From Neglectibacter sp. X58 (GTDB lineage Bacteria > Bacillota > Clostridia > Oscillospirales > Acutalibacteraceae), in the NCBI RefSeq assembly GCF_009936035.1, contig NZ_QWEO01000015.1, forward strand, positions 1 to 55,390: a stretch of DNA of 55,390 bases, in the 5' to 3' direction. The position numbers and the translations under genes were made by a program. A model generated the notes under the pieces. It saw only the letters and a list, made by a program, of their open reading frames with translations. It was not told the DNA's origin and made no database searches. Positions within the stretch are counted from its first letter, which is position 1. Every line of letters begins with the position of its first letter. This document shows, one piece after another, positions 33,801-42,334 of this stretch.

Positions 33801-35867
33801 GGTTTTGTCCCGGGTGGTGAACTGCAGCTTCGTAATGCTGGAGCTTTTAATGCCGTCGGCATCTGCCAGCCACAGGTACAGATCATAGGTGGCCTGCTCT
33901 TCCAGCTCTACCACCTTATCCGGCTGGGTGGAGTTGGGATAGATAATCCGGTTCACCTGCACAGACTCTGTCTTGTTCTTGCCCAGGCCCACCCGGCCGT
34001 ATCCCAGGGGATCCACAAAGCCGAAGGACAGGAACTCGTTCTGGGTGGGCTGGGTGCTGCCCTTGGGCAGCAGCACATAGTAAAGGTCGCACTTCTTGTT
34101 TGCCATTACTGTGACCCAGGACTCCTCTGTTTCCACCTCCAGCATCCGGGGATACTCCGGGTTGAAGGCGGGGGTGATGTTGTCCGGGGTTTCAAAGCGC
34201 TCGCTGTACACAGGGCTTTTGTGCCCCCGGGCGTCTACCAGCACGGCGGAAACATAATAGGTGCCGCTGGAGGTGAGGCCCTTGAGCTTTTCGGGGAATA
34301 CAAACTCTGTGTTGGAGGATTCGGACTTATAGTTGCCGGAAAGCAGGAAGCCGGAACCATAGGAGGGGTTGATAAGCTTATCCTGGCCTTCTGTGGTATC
34401 AGGCACAGGGCCCATGGCAGCGGTGGTCAGGCCCCAGTACACAGTGCCGGACTTGTTGGTGGAGGCAATGCCGTCAGCCTCAGTGGGGGCCACGTTTGCC
34501 ACCTTGGGATAGCCGTTTAAGATGCGGGGCTCCTGGGAATACTCCTGGGCCTGGGAGGCATCCATGTTCTCGCCGGAAATCTCCGCGTCCAGGCCGGGCC
34601 GGATGGTTATCTTGTCCGGCAGCATGGTGGTGGTGGAGTCGGGGGAGTTGATGGTCAGATGGCCGATGTCCCCGGTGCCCTCCACCTTGGTGCCCACATC
34701 CAGGTTCACCTCGTCAGCCGCCGCGTTTACTTCCAGGCGCAGGGTGGAGTTTGTGGCCTTTTCGTCAATGGTAACCCGGGAAGCGTCTGCGTCGCCCAGG
34801 ATCAAGGTGGAATTGGGGGTGCGGTTCACCACGTTTTCCAGGTTCCCTGCCAGAGTGAAGCTGTCTCCGGAAGATCCCTCCAGGGATACGTTCAAAATGC
34901 CGTAGCCGTCCCGGCAGCCGTCCTCCAGGAAAGCGTCAGAGCGGAACAGGCCGTTGGTGATATGGGTGCGGCCCTCGGTGAGCACAGAAATATACTGCCC
35001 GGTGGGAGCGTCTACAATCAGCGTGCTGGTGTCCACGCCCCGGAGCAGGACGCTGTTTTTGCCCAGCTCGCTGGAGCCGCCGCCGGCTATGATAATGCGG
35101 CCCCGCACCTGCACGTTTTCCAGCACCACATCACCCAGGCTGACGCCGCCGCTGATGTAGAGATCCCCGGTAATGATAGTGTCCCGCAGGGTGACGTTGG
35201 TGCAGTTGATGGTCAGGCTGCCGAACACGCCGCCAGGGGCATGGACGCCAGGTTCGTTAATCAGGGAGCCGATGCCTACGCACAGCATCTTCATGGCCTC
35301 GCCCCGGGTGACGTTTTGCTGGGGCCGGCAGGTGCCGTCCGCATAGCCGTCGATAATGCCTGCCAGGATGGCGGCCCGCACATAGCCCCGGCTGTAGGGG
35401 CTGAAATCCCGCCCGTCGGTGAAGTCTATCACTTCCCCGGGGATTTCGTCCAGACGCATGTTCCGGGCCAGCAGGGTGATGGCCTGCTCCCGGGTGAGGG
35501 GCGCGTTGGGAGCGGCGGTGGCGTTGTCGTGGCCCTTGAAAATGCCTGCGGTGTAGGCCTTGCAGATATCCTCATAGAACCAGTCCTTGGGATGCACGTC
35601 CTTAAAGGGGATAGGCCCTAAATCCGTATAGCCGTAGGCCCGGTTCATCATGGCGACAAATTCCGCCCGGGTGATGGGGGAGTCCGGGCGCATATTGCCG
35701 CCCGGATCGCCCTTCACCACGTCCCAGCTCTTCAGTTTTTCCAGATAGGGCGTTACCCAGCTTGCGGCGGAAGCCGTCTGGCTGGGCAGCAGAGAAACGG
35801 AAACCGCCAGCAGCATGCATAAAAGCATGGCCAGCGCCCGTTTGCCGGTGCGTTTCAAGGTGTTCAT
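30813..35867 (-). CDS. Large S-layer-homology (SLH) surface protein, 1,684 aa
   Basis: A signal peptide (about residues 1-35, cleaved near T-A-S-A) is followed by three SLH domains at about 38-80, 88-137 and 149-200 (P-I-T-R-A-E-F, P-L-T-R-E-Q-A, N-V-T-R-G-E-A), which anchor proteins to cell-wall polysaccharide. Residues about 213-415 are Val/Ile/Thr/Asp-rich and look like a parallel beta-helix. The rest is a series of beta-sandwich-like modules, each with a G-T-[IV]-Y-[WY] strand (for example S-G-T-V-Y-W-G-L, C-D-L-Y-Y-V-L, P-G-T-I-Y-W-V-L, G-R-V-H-Y-V-I). The DNA for the last third is A+T-richer. No enzyme domain was recognised. Confidence 0.9.
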   Translation of the reverse strand: MNTLKRTGKRALAMLLCMLLAVSVSLLPSQTASAASWVTPYLEKLKSWDVVKGDPGGNMRPDSPITRAEFVAMMNRAYGYTDLGPIPFKDVHPKDWFYEDICKAYTAGIFKGHDNATAAPNAPLTREQAITLLARNMRLDEIPGEVIDFTDGRDFSPYSRGYVRAAILAGIIDGYADGTCRPQQNVTRGEAMKMLCVGIGSLINEPGVHAPGGVFGSLTINCTNVTLRDTIITGDLYISGGVSLGDVVLENVQVRGRIIIAGGGSSELGKNSVLLRGVDTSTLIVDAPTGQYISVLTEGRTHITNGLFRSDAFLEDGCRDGYGILNVSLEGSSGDSFTLAGNLENVVNRTPNSTLILGDADASRVTIDEKATNSTLRLEVNAAADEVNLDVGTKVEGTGDIGHLTINSPDSTTTMLPDKITIRPGLDAEISGENMDASQAQEYSQEPRILNGYPKVANVAPTEADGIASTNKSGTVYWGLTTAAMGPVPDTTEGQDKLINPSYGSGFLLSGNYKSESSNTEFVFPEKLKGLTSSGTYYVSAVLVDARGHKSPVYSERFETPDNITPAFNPEYPRMLEVETEESWVTVMANKKCDLYYVLLPKGSTQPTQNEFLSFGFVDPLGYGRVGLGKNKTESVQVNRIIYPNSTQPDKVVELEEQATYDLYLWLADADGIKSSSITKLQFTTRDKTPPEFTTDMQQTTMGATNVGAECIINEPGTIYWVLVKTGENFPTPPKGHDPPWTNTTEEFLRDDSAKIQIRNAQTADGGKVIKRGSMKAEAGVPASTNITGLQKETIYDMYYIAVDNATPTGNYSDIVKKITVYTLDSTPPTAEVTFSRSATGVDNRPQPYADADVHIEFSENILYEPTSAEPLALYNTWKSKDSTISGAQQQAARQELLRILPEMIQMYQVTGGNATKVNINFENAKLELDRSGKMILTLPSGTEDTDAINMGSGSTYYFEFRNIIDASPAQNRMEQDRTERFTTVSALAQMNEITATTLQGVSDGSGGNKALDIGFSITPEATNSASPGTYWDMIMWLDTTSRFELYRRELDPGEDSNTSTTAWRRIGTEQNVLVSTDMTEAGVGLVRIDKSGQNPLPYLLTGDSDEALKEGVVYEFALHFTEMNNNRDRDTFNGDINCEVTVLAGRANNLSNIYGGLYKNSIMADVKNGLFTDITNPNGFSVVKRFSDMTAPELNNEQVTFTPGDSGVRMTLALKNNRIGRVHYVILKEGIFDPIGTDGSKLSIRPNPVVDGVGMPEMSDPTHYYEDDVMRSPNVNNIISPSTMGGAASIANGTVSNVGSATMPVEIEGLQADTNYYAYFVTQGGSNRYSEGVYVYKFKTLPITRPVLTLQQSGSNITVKTNLASTTNINYIIVPYSSQMGSELFSYLKASTTPGQTDKYDSDPTTGSSINDKTYRVFESMGTNASPQTDGSLFDQKASTKLKESLSDYIRTQGVNNTSILANGSGDATASRNLVVDCSKSEFKLSYNQEYCFIAVGKSALSSASNPESYAFRAVYPFMLDDTQPPKVTDATANVPEDSRPNLQNGVFTGTVTLNFDKPLYMIYGTGQNRKLRTVTTRTKGLSATSTDNFISAEYILDNVGTGNVTVVTDSSKDPQTTTSLTLNFSNATDNTTVTFDANLCNSSWHTGRTPLTVKVNIVKANTEYGYDVKVTIPSAWQATATR

Positions 35868-35961
35868 AGTAAAATCCCTCTCTTTGCTGTGGAGTCTTTA
35901 TGGATGCGGGCGCTGTGCCCGGTTGAAAAGGAAGCATCAAAAGGTCAAGGCTGCGGGCCTT

Positions 35962-36591
35962 TTAAGAAGCCTGCCGATCCCGGATATGCTGGAGCTGGGC
36001 GCGGAAAACCGCCTCCCGCACCAGGCTCTCCTCCTCGTCGATAATGTCCAGGAACTTGGCGGCATACAGGGTGTATTCCCCGTTGGCGCCGCCCTTGCGC
36101 AGGATTTGGCACTTTAACAGCAGGGGGGCCGTCCGCGTAATGGGGATGACCACCTCCAACTGATCCCCGGGGGCAAATTCCCGGGCGCAGTAAAAGGCGA
36201 TGCCGCCGCCGGAAAGGTCGTTGGCCCGGATGGCAGAGCGGGTTTTGTCGGCTGTGCCAAGGGGATAGGCATAGCTGGTAAAATCCACAGGCATGCGCAG
36301 GTTTGTGCGCGCCTCCTCCCCCTTCAGTTCCCGCAGGGGGGTGAAGGATATCACATCGTTGTCGTCGCAGTCTACAACCCGGCCCAAAGTTGCGGGCTGA
36401 TCCTCCTGGGAGGGGACAATCTGCACTTTGTTGGTGCGCAGCACGTCCCGTATGCTGCCTTCGGTCACCTTCACCCGCAAAAAGCCGTCCCCCTGGGGCT
36501 TTTCCAGCCGCCCTTTTGCAAGCACCTTGGACAGGCTGTCCATAATCATGCAGGTGTTCTGTTCCTTCTTTTTCTTTCCGAACCCTATCAT
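35962..36591 (-). CDS. PilZ-domain (c-di-GMP-binding) protein
   Basis: 209 residues. The N-terminal part resembles the YcgR-N/FlgZ-type beta domain. The C-terminal PilZ domain shows the R-T-N-L-R arm (R-X3-R) and N-D-L-S-G-G-G, the two c-di-GMP contacts. Likely a brake or regulator on flagellar motility. The start overlaps the upstream FlhB-type gene (ATGA), and the large SLH gene follows 94 bases downstream. Confidence 0.87.
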   Translation of the reverse strand: MIGFGKKKKEQNTCMIMDSLSKVLAKGRLEKPQGDGFLRVKVTEGSIRDVLRTNKVQIVPSQEDQPATLGRVVDCDDNDVISFTPLRELKGEEARTNLRMPVDFTSYAYPLGTADKTRSAIRANDLSGGGIAFYCAREFAPGDQLEVVIPITRTAPLLLKCQILRKGGANGEYTLYAAKFLDIIDEEESLVREAVFRAQLQHIRDRQAS

Positions 36592-36977
36592 GGCGTTTCC
36601 TCCTTTGCCTGGGTGTTTTCCTCCGGCTGCTCCGGGGCCGGCGCGGCCGCCTCGGAAGGAGGCGCTGCCTGCTGCTTCTGCCCCCGCCTGCCGGGGTCGT
36701 TGGGGTCAAAATTCAAAAAGTATACGTATATCTCCACCACCGCCCGGTACAGCTCCTCCGGGATCTCCTGCCCCACGTTGAGCTGGGACAGGATGGTGGC
36801 AAGGGAATTGTCCTCATAAACCGGCACGCCGCTTTCGCCTGCCACGTCCACAATCCTTTCCGCCAGATATCCCATGCCTGCCGCCACCACCACCGGGGCC
36901 TGGTCCATCACGCCATACTGCAGCGCCACAGCCCTTTTGGCGGCGGGACGGGGATCCGGCTCGCTAGACCTTGACAT
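36588..36977 (-). CDS. FlhB C-terminal-domain protein (export-switch paralogue)
   Basis: About 129 residues. The first 90 match the cytoplasmic C-domain of FlhB/YscU (A-V-A-L-Q-Y-G, then V-V-A-A-G-M-G-Y-L-A-E-R-I and I-P-E-E-L-Y-R-A-V-V-E-I), but the self-cleaving N-P-T-H motif and the membrane domain are absent. A Pro/Ala/Glu-rich tail follows. Such stand-alone FlhB-C proteins can stand in for the FlhB domain in export switching. ATG 36977 or GTG 36983 could be the start; both overlap the upstream gene. Confidence 0.85.
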   Translation of the reverse strand: MSRSSEPDPRPAAKRAVALQYGVMDQAPVVVAAGMGYLAERIVDVAGESGVPVYEDNSLATILSQLNVGQEIPEELYRAVVEIYVYFLNFDPNDPGRRGQKQQAAPPSEAAAPAPEQPEENTQAKEETP

Positions 36978-38376
36978 CGACACCTGTCATCACCCTTTCA
37001 AATAGTTTTGGGAACGCGTCGGAAATGTTCAGGGGCTTGCGCAGAGGCCCCACCCGGATGTCCCCGGGCTTCAGGCCGTTGCGCTCCAGAATGCCGTTTA
37101 ACGACCGGCTGACTTCCCCTGCGTGGGCCGCCACGGTTTCCGGGCAGGAAACGTTCATGGAGGTGCGGCCCGCGCTGCTGTCAATTAAAAGATCAAAGGC
37201 CCCCAGGCCCTCTATATCCATTTTAATCAGGATGCGGGAGGACTTCCCCTGGCCCCCCTGGCCGGATTCCTCGTCCGGATCCACCCACATCTCGGAAAAT
37301 ACCGCCTTGTCCTCCCACTGGAAAGGCAGCAGCAGGTGTTTCAAAGGCATGTACACGCTTTCATTCACCAGGATAGAAAGCATGATGTTGCGCAGCGCCT
37401 CCTGGGTCTGCATGTTGGCCTCGCCCCCCAAGGCCCTGGCGGTAAGCTGGGTCAGGCGGTCGGCAAAGCTGTCGGACAGGGAGGCTTTGGAATAGTCTGT
37501 GCTTTTCAGCAGCCGCAGGATGTCCTCGTCGGAAAGCTTGCTCATGTCCCCGGGGAAAATGCCGTAGCCGCTTAAATGCCGGAAAGCCGCCACCATTTCC
37601 TGCTCGCTGCCGTTCTCATACCGCACCATGTCCAGGGTCAGCATGGACAAAAGCCCTCTGGCCCTGCCATGGTCGTGGGTTTGGCTCACATAGTTGGAGA
37701 TAAGGGGGAACACCTGCTCCCGGAGAAGCCGCAGGTTCCCCTGCCGGTCCCCTGCCGCCACCCCGTTTTCAAGCTGGGCCGCTGTATCCAGCAGGCGGCT
37801 GGACCAGTGGGAGGGCAGGGACTGGGTCATATCGTACAGGGTGCGCACCATGCGCCCTTCCAGATGGGCGGTGGAGGAAAAGTCGCTGTACTGCCTTAAA
37901 AACTGGAGGATTTCCGTGCGCAGCATTTCAGAGCCGGAACGGTTGAAGGCTGTGTGCAGGGCCTGGAAAAGCGCCCCCCCGAAGCGGCTGCCGCTTTGGA
38001 GCTGGCCCTTGAGGAAATCCAGGAGCTTCCCCTCGTCCATCTGCAAATATTCCAGGAACTGCCCCATTTCCGCCGCCAGACCCTCGCTGATGCCGGAGCT
38101 TACCTGCAGCCCCCGGCCCAGAAGCTGGATGAAGGCCTGGGCGGGGTCCGGGGCGTTCTTCAGGCGCTGGACAAAGGTGAGGAAGTTGGAATCATACCGC
38201 AGCTTCTGGGCCGCGTCCCCGGGCTGCTGCTGTTCTGTGCGCTGGTCCGCCCGGGTCACCCGGGAGGGATCCACCACGTTCTGTATATGGGTGTCATTGG
38301 GGGTAATAGGCTGGCTGCGTACATTGGCGTTGTCATAATTTGGCACCGGGTTTGTAGGCCGCAAAATTTCGGGCAT
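36964..38376 (-). CDS. Probable flagellar hook-length control (FliK-like) protein
   Basis: 470 residues. The N-terminal 60 residues are Pro/Asn/Gln-rich and look disordered. The middle is helical and repetitive. The C-terminal 110 residues (from K-M-D-I-E-G-L-G-A-F-D-L-L-I) have the beta-alpha pattern of the FliK substrate-specificity domain. The assignment depends on this C-domain and on the FlhB-C gene next door, the natural partner of FliK. ATG 38376 has AAGGAG upstream. Divergent from cheA. Confidence 0.6.
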   Translation of the reverse strand: MPEILRPTNPVPNYDNANVRSQPITPNDTHIQNVVDPSRVTRADQRTEQQQPGDAAQKLRYDSNFLTFVQRLKNAPDPAQAFIQLLGRGLQVSSGISEGLAAEMGQFLEYLQMDEGKLLDFLKGQLQSGSRFGGALFQALHTAFNRSGSEMLRTEILQFLRQYSDFSSTAHLEGRMVRTLYDMTQSLPSHWSSRLLDTAAQLENGVAAGDRQGNLRLLREQVFPLISNYVSQTHDHGRARGLLSMLTLDMVRYENGSEQEMVAAFRHLSGYGIFPGDMSKLSDEDILRLLKSTDYSKASLSDSFADRLTQLTARALGGEANMQTQEALRNIMLSILVNESVYMPLKHLLLPFQWEDKAVFSEMWVDPDEESGQGGQGKSSRILIKMDIEGLGAFDLLIDSSAGRTSMNVSCPETVAAHAGEVSRSLNGILERNGLKPGDIRVGPLRKPLNISDAFPKLFERVMTGVDVKV

Positions 38377-38536
38377 GGTATCGACTCCTTGGGGCAGAGG
38401 GAGGGGAGGCCTCCTTCCGCGCATAGTGGTGCGCAGGCCCCCGGGCTACCTTTTAAAAGGCCCGGCGGTCTGCGTGGCTTATGGGATATACTGCCAGAAA
38501 AATAAGCCGGAAAAGCAAAATCCTCGCGCCGCAGTC

Positions 38537-38563
38537 TTATTTTCCATGGAAGATTGCCGATAA
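38537..38563 (+). promoter_or_regulatory. Sigma-D (sigma-28) type promoter upstream of cheA
   Basis: GCCGATAA (38556-38563) is a perfect sigma-D -10 element; 15 bases upstream lies TTAT, a poor match to TAAA. It leaves a leader of about 130 bases. The rest of the 322-base divergent gap (38377-38698) holds a CCGGGC/GCCCGG hairpin at 38439-38466 and no gene that I can support. Confidence 0.55.
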
Positions 38564-38698
38564 ACTAATTAAGGGAACCGCGTTTTGCCGCGGAAGCGCC
38601 CTCTCTGCTGAAATTTTGAGAGGAGCGGACGCCGGGCCGTCTGGGCCTGGCCTGCCTGACATGAATCCCTAATTCTTACTAGAAAAGGTGGAAACGAT

Positions 38699-40795
38699 AT
38701 GGGCAACGATATGATGGAAGCATATCTGTACGAAATGAATACGCTTCTGGAGCAGCTTGACGACATCGTGCTGGCTGCCGAGGAGGCGAAAACCTTCTCC
38801 CAAGAGGATGTAAATGAAATCTTCCGCATCATGCATACGTTCAAAGGCTCCTCCGCCATGATGGAGTTCAACACCCTCATGACAGTGGCCCACCGCATAG
38901 AGGATATGTTCTTCATTATCCGGGACAAGGGCATGGAAGTGGTTTCGGAGAATCTGCGGCCCGAGCTGTTCGAGCTGGTTTTCCGCTCCATTGACTTCTT
39001 CCGGGGGGAAATTGAGAAGCTTGAAAATGATCAACCCCTCACAGAAGATATCGACAGCATACTCGCTAATATTAAGAGCTTTTCAAACAAAATTCAAGGC
39101 GGCGGTGAAGGTGAAGAAGAGCAGCCTGCCGGCCAGGCGGAATCCCAGGGCGCTCCCGCTTCCGGCGGCGAGGAAATGTTTGGCAGCGACCAGTTCCCCT
39201 ATGGCATCCGGGTGTTCTTCGACGAGGGCTGCGGCATGGAGAACCTGCGCTCCTTCATGGTCCTCAACGCGGTAAAGGATCTGTGCGAGCCGGGGCAGAT
39301 GGACTGCTGGCCTGCCGATGTGGAGACAAACCCGGAAAGCGCCTCTTTTGTGGCGGAAAAAGGGTTTTTCCTGCGCTTTTTAACCCCTGAGCTGCGGGAT
39401 CTGGCCATGCCCATTGTGGCGGAAACCGGCTCTGTGCAGGAGTATGCATCCTTTGACCATGCGCCCGCCGCCCCTGCCCAGGAGGAAAAGCCTGCCCAGG
39501 CAGAAGCAAAGGCGGCCCCCGCCGCCCCTGCCCAGGCGGCTGCCCAGCCTGCCGCAAACAGCGGGACCAAGCAGCCCGCCCAGGCACAGCAGGGCCAGGG
39601 CCACAACAAGGAAAGCCTTATCAGCGTGAACCTCTCTAAGCTGGACGAGCTGCAGGCTGTGGTGGGGGAAATCGTGATTACCGAATCCATGGTCACGGCT
39701 TCTCCGGATTTGAAAGGCCTGAAGCTGGACAGCTTCACCCAGGCCGCCCGACAGCTCCGCTCCCTGACCGACCAGCTTCAGGACGTGTCCATGTCCCTGC
39801 GCATGGTGGCCGTATCCGCCACCTTCCAGAAAATGCGCCGCATTGTGCGGGACATGAGCAAGAAGCTGGGCAAGGAAGTCACCCTGACTTTAGAGGGCGA
39901 GGACACGGAAGTGGACAAGACCATTGTGGACAGCATTGGCGACCCCATTATGCATATTGTGCGCAACTCCATGGATCACGGCATTGAGGAGCACGTGGAA
40001 GACCGCATCAGGGCCGGAAAGGATCCGGTGGGCAACATCATCCTCTCTGCCCGGCACACCGGCAGCGAGGTTATTATCCAGGTGATTGACGACGGCGCGG
40101 GCGCGGATGACGACGCCATCCTGAATAAGGCAATCCGCCAGGGCCTGGCCCAGCCGGGGGCGGACTATTCCCATAAGGACATCCTGAACTTCCTTTTGAT
40201 GCCCGGCTTCTCCACCAACACCGAGGTTACGGAGTATTCCGGCCGCGGCGTGGGCATGGATGTGGTGAAGTCCAACGTGGAAAGCGTGGGCGGCACTGTT
40301 ACCATCAGCAGCGAAAAGGGCCAGGGCATGACCACCACCCTGAAAATCCCCCTGACCATGGCTATTATGGACGGCATGGAAGTGCGGGTGGGGAATTCCG
40401 CCTTTACCGTACCCATCCAGAACATACGCCAGATTTTCCGGGTAACAGAGGAGCAGATTATCCACGACGCGGCCCGGGGCGAGATGATAGAGCTGATGGA
40501 CAATTTCTATTCCATTGTGCGCGCCAAGGAATTCTACCAGATGGAAGGCGGCGTGGACGATTTCGAGGACGGCATCCTGCTGTGGGTGGAAAGCGGGGAA
40601 ACCTCCTTCTGCCTGTTCGTGGATGAGCTGATAGGCGAACAGCAGGTGGTGGTGAAGCCCCTGCCCAGCTATGTTACAGACTTCGGCATCAGGGACTATG
40701 GCATAGCCGGCTGCACTATTTTGGGCGACGGCAGCATCAGCATTATCCTGGAGGTTTCCAGCATTTACGCCATGGCCCAGAGCTATGCCAGATAA
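38699..40795 (+). CDS. cheA: Chemotaxis histidine kinase
   Basis: 698 residues. The HPt domain has the phospho-accepting His46 in H-T-F-K-G-S-S. A P2-like region lies at about 160-260, followed by an Ala/Pro/Gln-rich linker. The dimerisation domain is next. The ATPase domain has N-box H-I-V-R-N-S-M-D-H-G-I-E, D-D-G-A-G-A-D and G-R-G-V-G-M-D-V-V. A CheW-like P5 domain forms the C-terminus. It phosphorylates CheB and CheY. ATG 38699 has AAAGGTGG upstream. First gene of cheA-W-R-B; no cheY or cheC/D is in view. Confidence 0.96.
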   Translation: MGNDMMEAYLYEMNTLLEQLDDIVLAAEEAKTFSQEDVNEIFRIMHTFKGSSAMMEFNTLMTVAHRIEDMFFIIRDKGMEVVSENLRPELFELVFRSIDFFRGEIEKLENDQPLTEDIDSILANIKSFSNKIQGGGEGEEEQPAGQAESQGAPASGGEEMFGSDQFPYGIRVFFDEGCGMENLRSFMVLNAVKDLCEPGQMDCWPADVETNPESASFVAEKGFFLRFLTPELRDLAMPIVAETGSVQEYASFDHAPAAPAQEEKPAQAEAKAAPAAPAQAAAQPAANSGTKQPAQAQQGQGHNKESLISVNLSKLDELQAVVGEIVITESMVTASPDLKGLKLDSFTQAARQLRSLTDQLQDVSMSLRMVAVSATFQKMRRIVRDMSKKLGKEVTLTLEGEDTEVDKTIVDSIGDPIMHIVRNSMDHGIEEHVEDRIRAGKDPVGNIILSARHTGSEVIIQVIDDGAGADDDAILNKAIRQGLAQPGADYSHKDILNFLLMPGFSTNTEVTEYSGRGVGMDVVKSNVESVGGTVTISSEKGQGMTTTLKIPLTMAIMDGMEVRVGNSAFTVPIQNIRQIFRVTEEQIIHDAARGEMIELMDNFYSIVRAKEFYQMEGGVDDFEDGILLWVESGETSFCLFVDELIGEQQVVVKPLPSYVTDFGIRDYGIAGCTILGDGSISIILEVSSIYAMAQSYAR

Positions 40796-40904
40796 ACCCA
40801 GGCGGCAAGCCTGAGGAGCCATGCCAGCAGGCCGCGGCGCAAGCCTTTGGGCCGCTCCTGCCGGCACAGCCCCTAATTCCAGTAGAGAAAGGACTTGTGT
40901 ATTT

Positions 40905-41396
40905 ATGTCACAGGAAAACGGACTGTTCGCCAGGGTTGACGAGCAGAGCGAGAGGGTGGATGAAACCCCCCAGGTGGATACGGAAAAATATCTGGTGGTT
41001 TCCTCCGCAAACGTGCTGTACGGTGTGAACACCCGGTATATTGAGACTATCCTGACGGAAATCTCCATTACCTGGCTGCCCATGCTGCCCCCCCATATCC
41101 GGGGGGTGATAAACCTCAGGGGCGCGGTTGTGCCCATCCTGGACTTCCGCCTGCTTTTGGGCCAGGAGCCTGGGGAGAAGTCCTGCACCATCGTGCTGGA
41201 CAGCGGCGGCGTGCAGATAGGCATTATGGTGGATGAGGTGGACCAGACGGTGGATATTGAGCAGGAACGCATCCTGCCGGTTCCCTCCCAGACCGCGGGG
41301 GACAACAAGCTGGTTTCCGGCATGTGTACCCTGCCCAATCAGAACGGCACCCTGATGGTGCTGGACTGCTCCCTGCTGTTCAATGGTCAGCTCTAA
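40905..41396 (+). CDS. cheW: Chemotaxis coupling protein
   Basis: 163 residues with a CheW fold: the interface motif H-I-R-G-V-I-N-L-R-G-A-V-V-P-I-L-D is clear. It links receptors to CheA. The start at 40905 is placed by the domain and AAAGGA upstream; a longer frame from 40821 has no homology. The 109 bases after cheA contain nothing I recognise. Confidence 0.94.
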   Translation: MSQENGLFARVDEQSERVDETPQVDTEKYLVVSSANVLYGVNTRYIETILTEISITWLPMLPPHIRGVINLRGAVVPILDFRLLLGQEPGEKSCTIVLDSGGVQIGIMVDEVDQTVDIEQERILPVPSQTAGDNKLVSGMCTLPNQNGTLMVLDCSLLFNGQL

Positions 41397-42222
41397 GAAA
41401 ACAGCTCCCGGCGCCATGGCTATCTCCGAGGCCGACTTCCACCGTCTGGTCAGCTTCGTAAAGCAGAAATACGGGATAGACCTGCACGAGAAAAAGCAGC
41501 TTATCACCAGCCGCCTGGCGAACACTGTAAAAGGCATGGGCTTTGGGGGCTTTACGGAATATGTGGACTACCTGCTGAAAAGCGGCACCGGGGACGATAT
41601 CAATGCCCTGCTCTCCCGCCTTACCACCAACTATACCTATTTCATGCGGGAAGTGGAGTCTTTCGACTATTTCACAGGCACCATCCTGCCGGAGCTGGTG
41701 CGGGCGCACCAGCGGGACAAAACCCTTTCCATCTGGAGCGCGGGGTGCTCCTCCGGGGAGGAGCCGTATAACATGACCATGTATATCATGGACTATCTCG
41801 GCTCCCAGTACAGCCAGTGGGATACCCGCATCCTGGCAAGCGACCTCTCCCTGGAGGCCCTGAACAAGGCCAAGGCCGGCGTATACCAACTGCCGGACAC
41901 CATCCCTGAGAAGTGGCGCAAGCAGTATTTTGTGCCAGTGAAAGGGAAAACGGATCAGTATACTGTAGCGCCCAAGGTAAAGCAGAACGTGCTTTTCCGG
42001 CAGTTCAACCTGATGGATCCCATCCAGTTCCGGCGCAAGTTTGACTTGATTTTCTGCCGCAATGTGATGATCTACTTTGACCAGCCCACCAAAGACGCCT
42101 TAGTGCGAAGGTTTTATGACGCCACTGTGCCCGGCGGCTATCTGGTCATCAGCAAGGCGGAAAATTTGTCTCCTGACACCCCCTACGGGCGGGTGGCAAC
42201 TTCCATATTCAGAAAAAAATAG
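41383..42222 (+). CDS. cheR: Chemotaxis protein methyltransferase
   Basis: 279 residues. The N-terminal helical domain carries T-N-Y-T-Y-F-M-R-E. The SAM-binding domain has W-S-A-G-C-S-S-G-E-E-P-Y, and F-C-R-N-V-M-I-Y-F matches CheR. It methylates receptor glutamates. The ATG at 41383 overlaps cheW by 14 bases; ATG 41416 is also possible since neither has a strong ribosome site. Confidence 0.94.
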   Translation: MVSSKKTAPGAMAISEADFHRLVSFVKQKYGIDLHEKKQLITSRLANTVKGMGFGGFTEYVDYLLKSGTGDDINALLSRLTTNYTYFMREVESFDYFTGTILPELVRAHQRDKTLSIWSAGCSSGEEPYNMTMYIMDYLGSQYSQWDTRILASDLSLEALNKAKAGVYQLPDTIPEKWRKQYFVPVKGKTDQYTVAPKVKQNVLFRQFNLMDPIQFRRKFDLIFCRNVMIYFDQPTKDALVRRFYDATVPGGYLVISKAENLSPDTPYGRVATSIFRKK

Positions 42223-42334
42223 CATACAGCGCAGTGCGCAGGCCCTGTCTCCGGAATGTGGGAGCAGGGCAGGGCGCTTTGCGCTTTTTGGCATTTTATT
42301 TTGCGGCGGGCGTCGCCGCGTAAGGAGGAAGAGG

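Noticed and set aside
32868-34520. Plus-strand open frame of 550 codons
   Set aside because: Antisense to the SLH protein gene, whose signal peptide, SLH domains, ribosome site and terminator are all clear.
39890-41338. Minus-strand open frame of 482 codons across cheA and cheW
   Set aside because: Both chemotaxis genes are unambiguous on the plus strand, and the antisense frame is compositionally odd.
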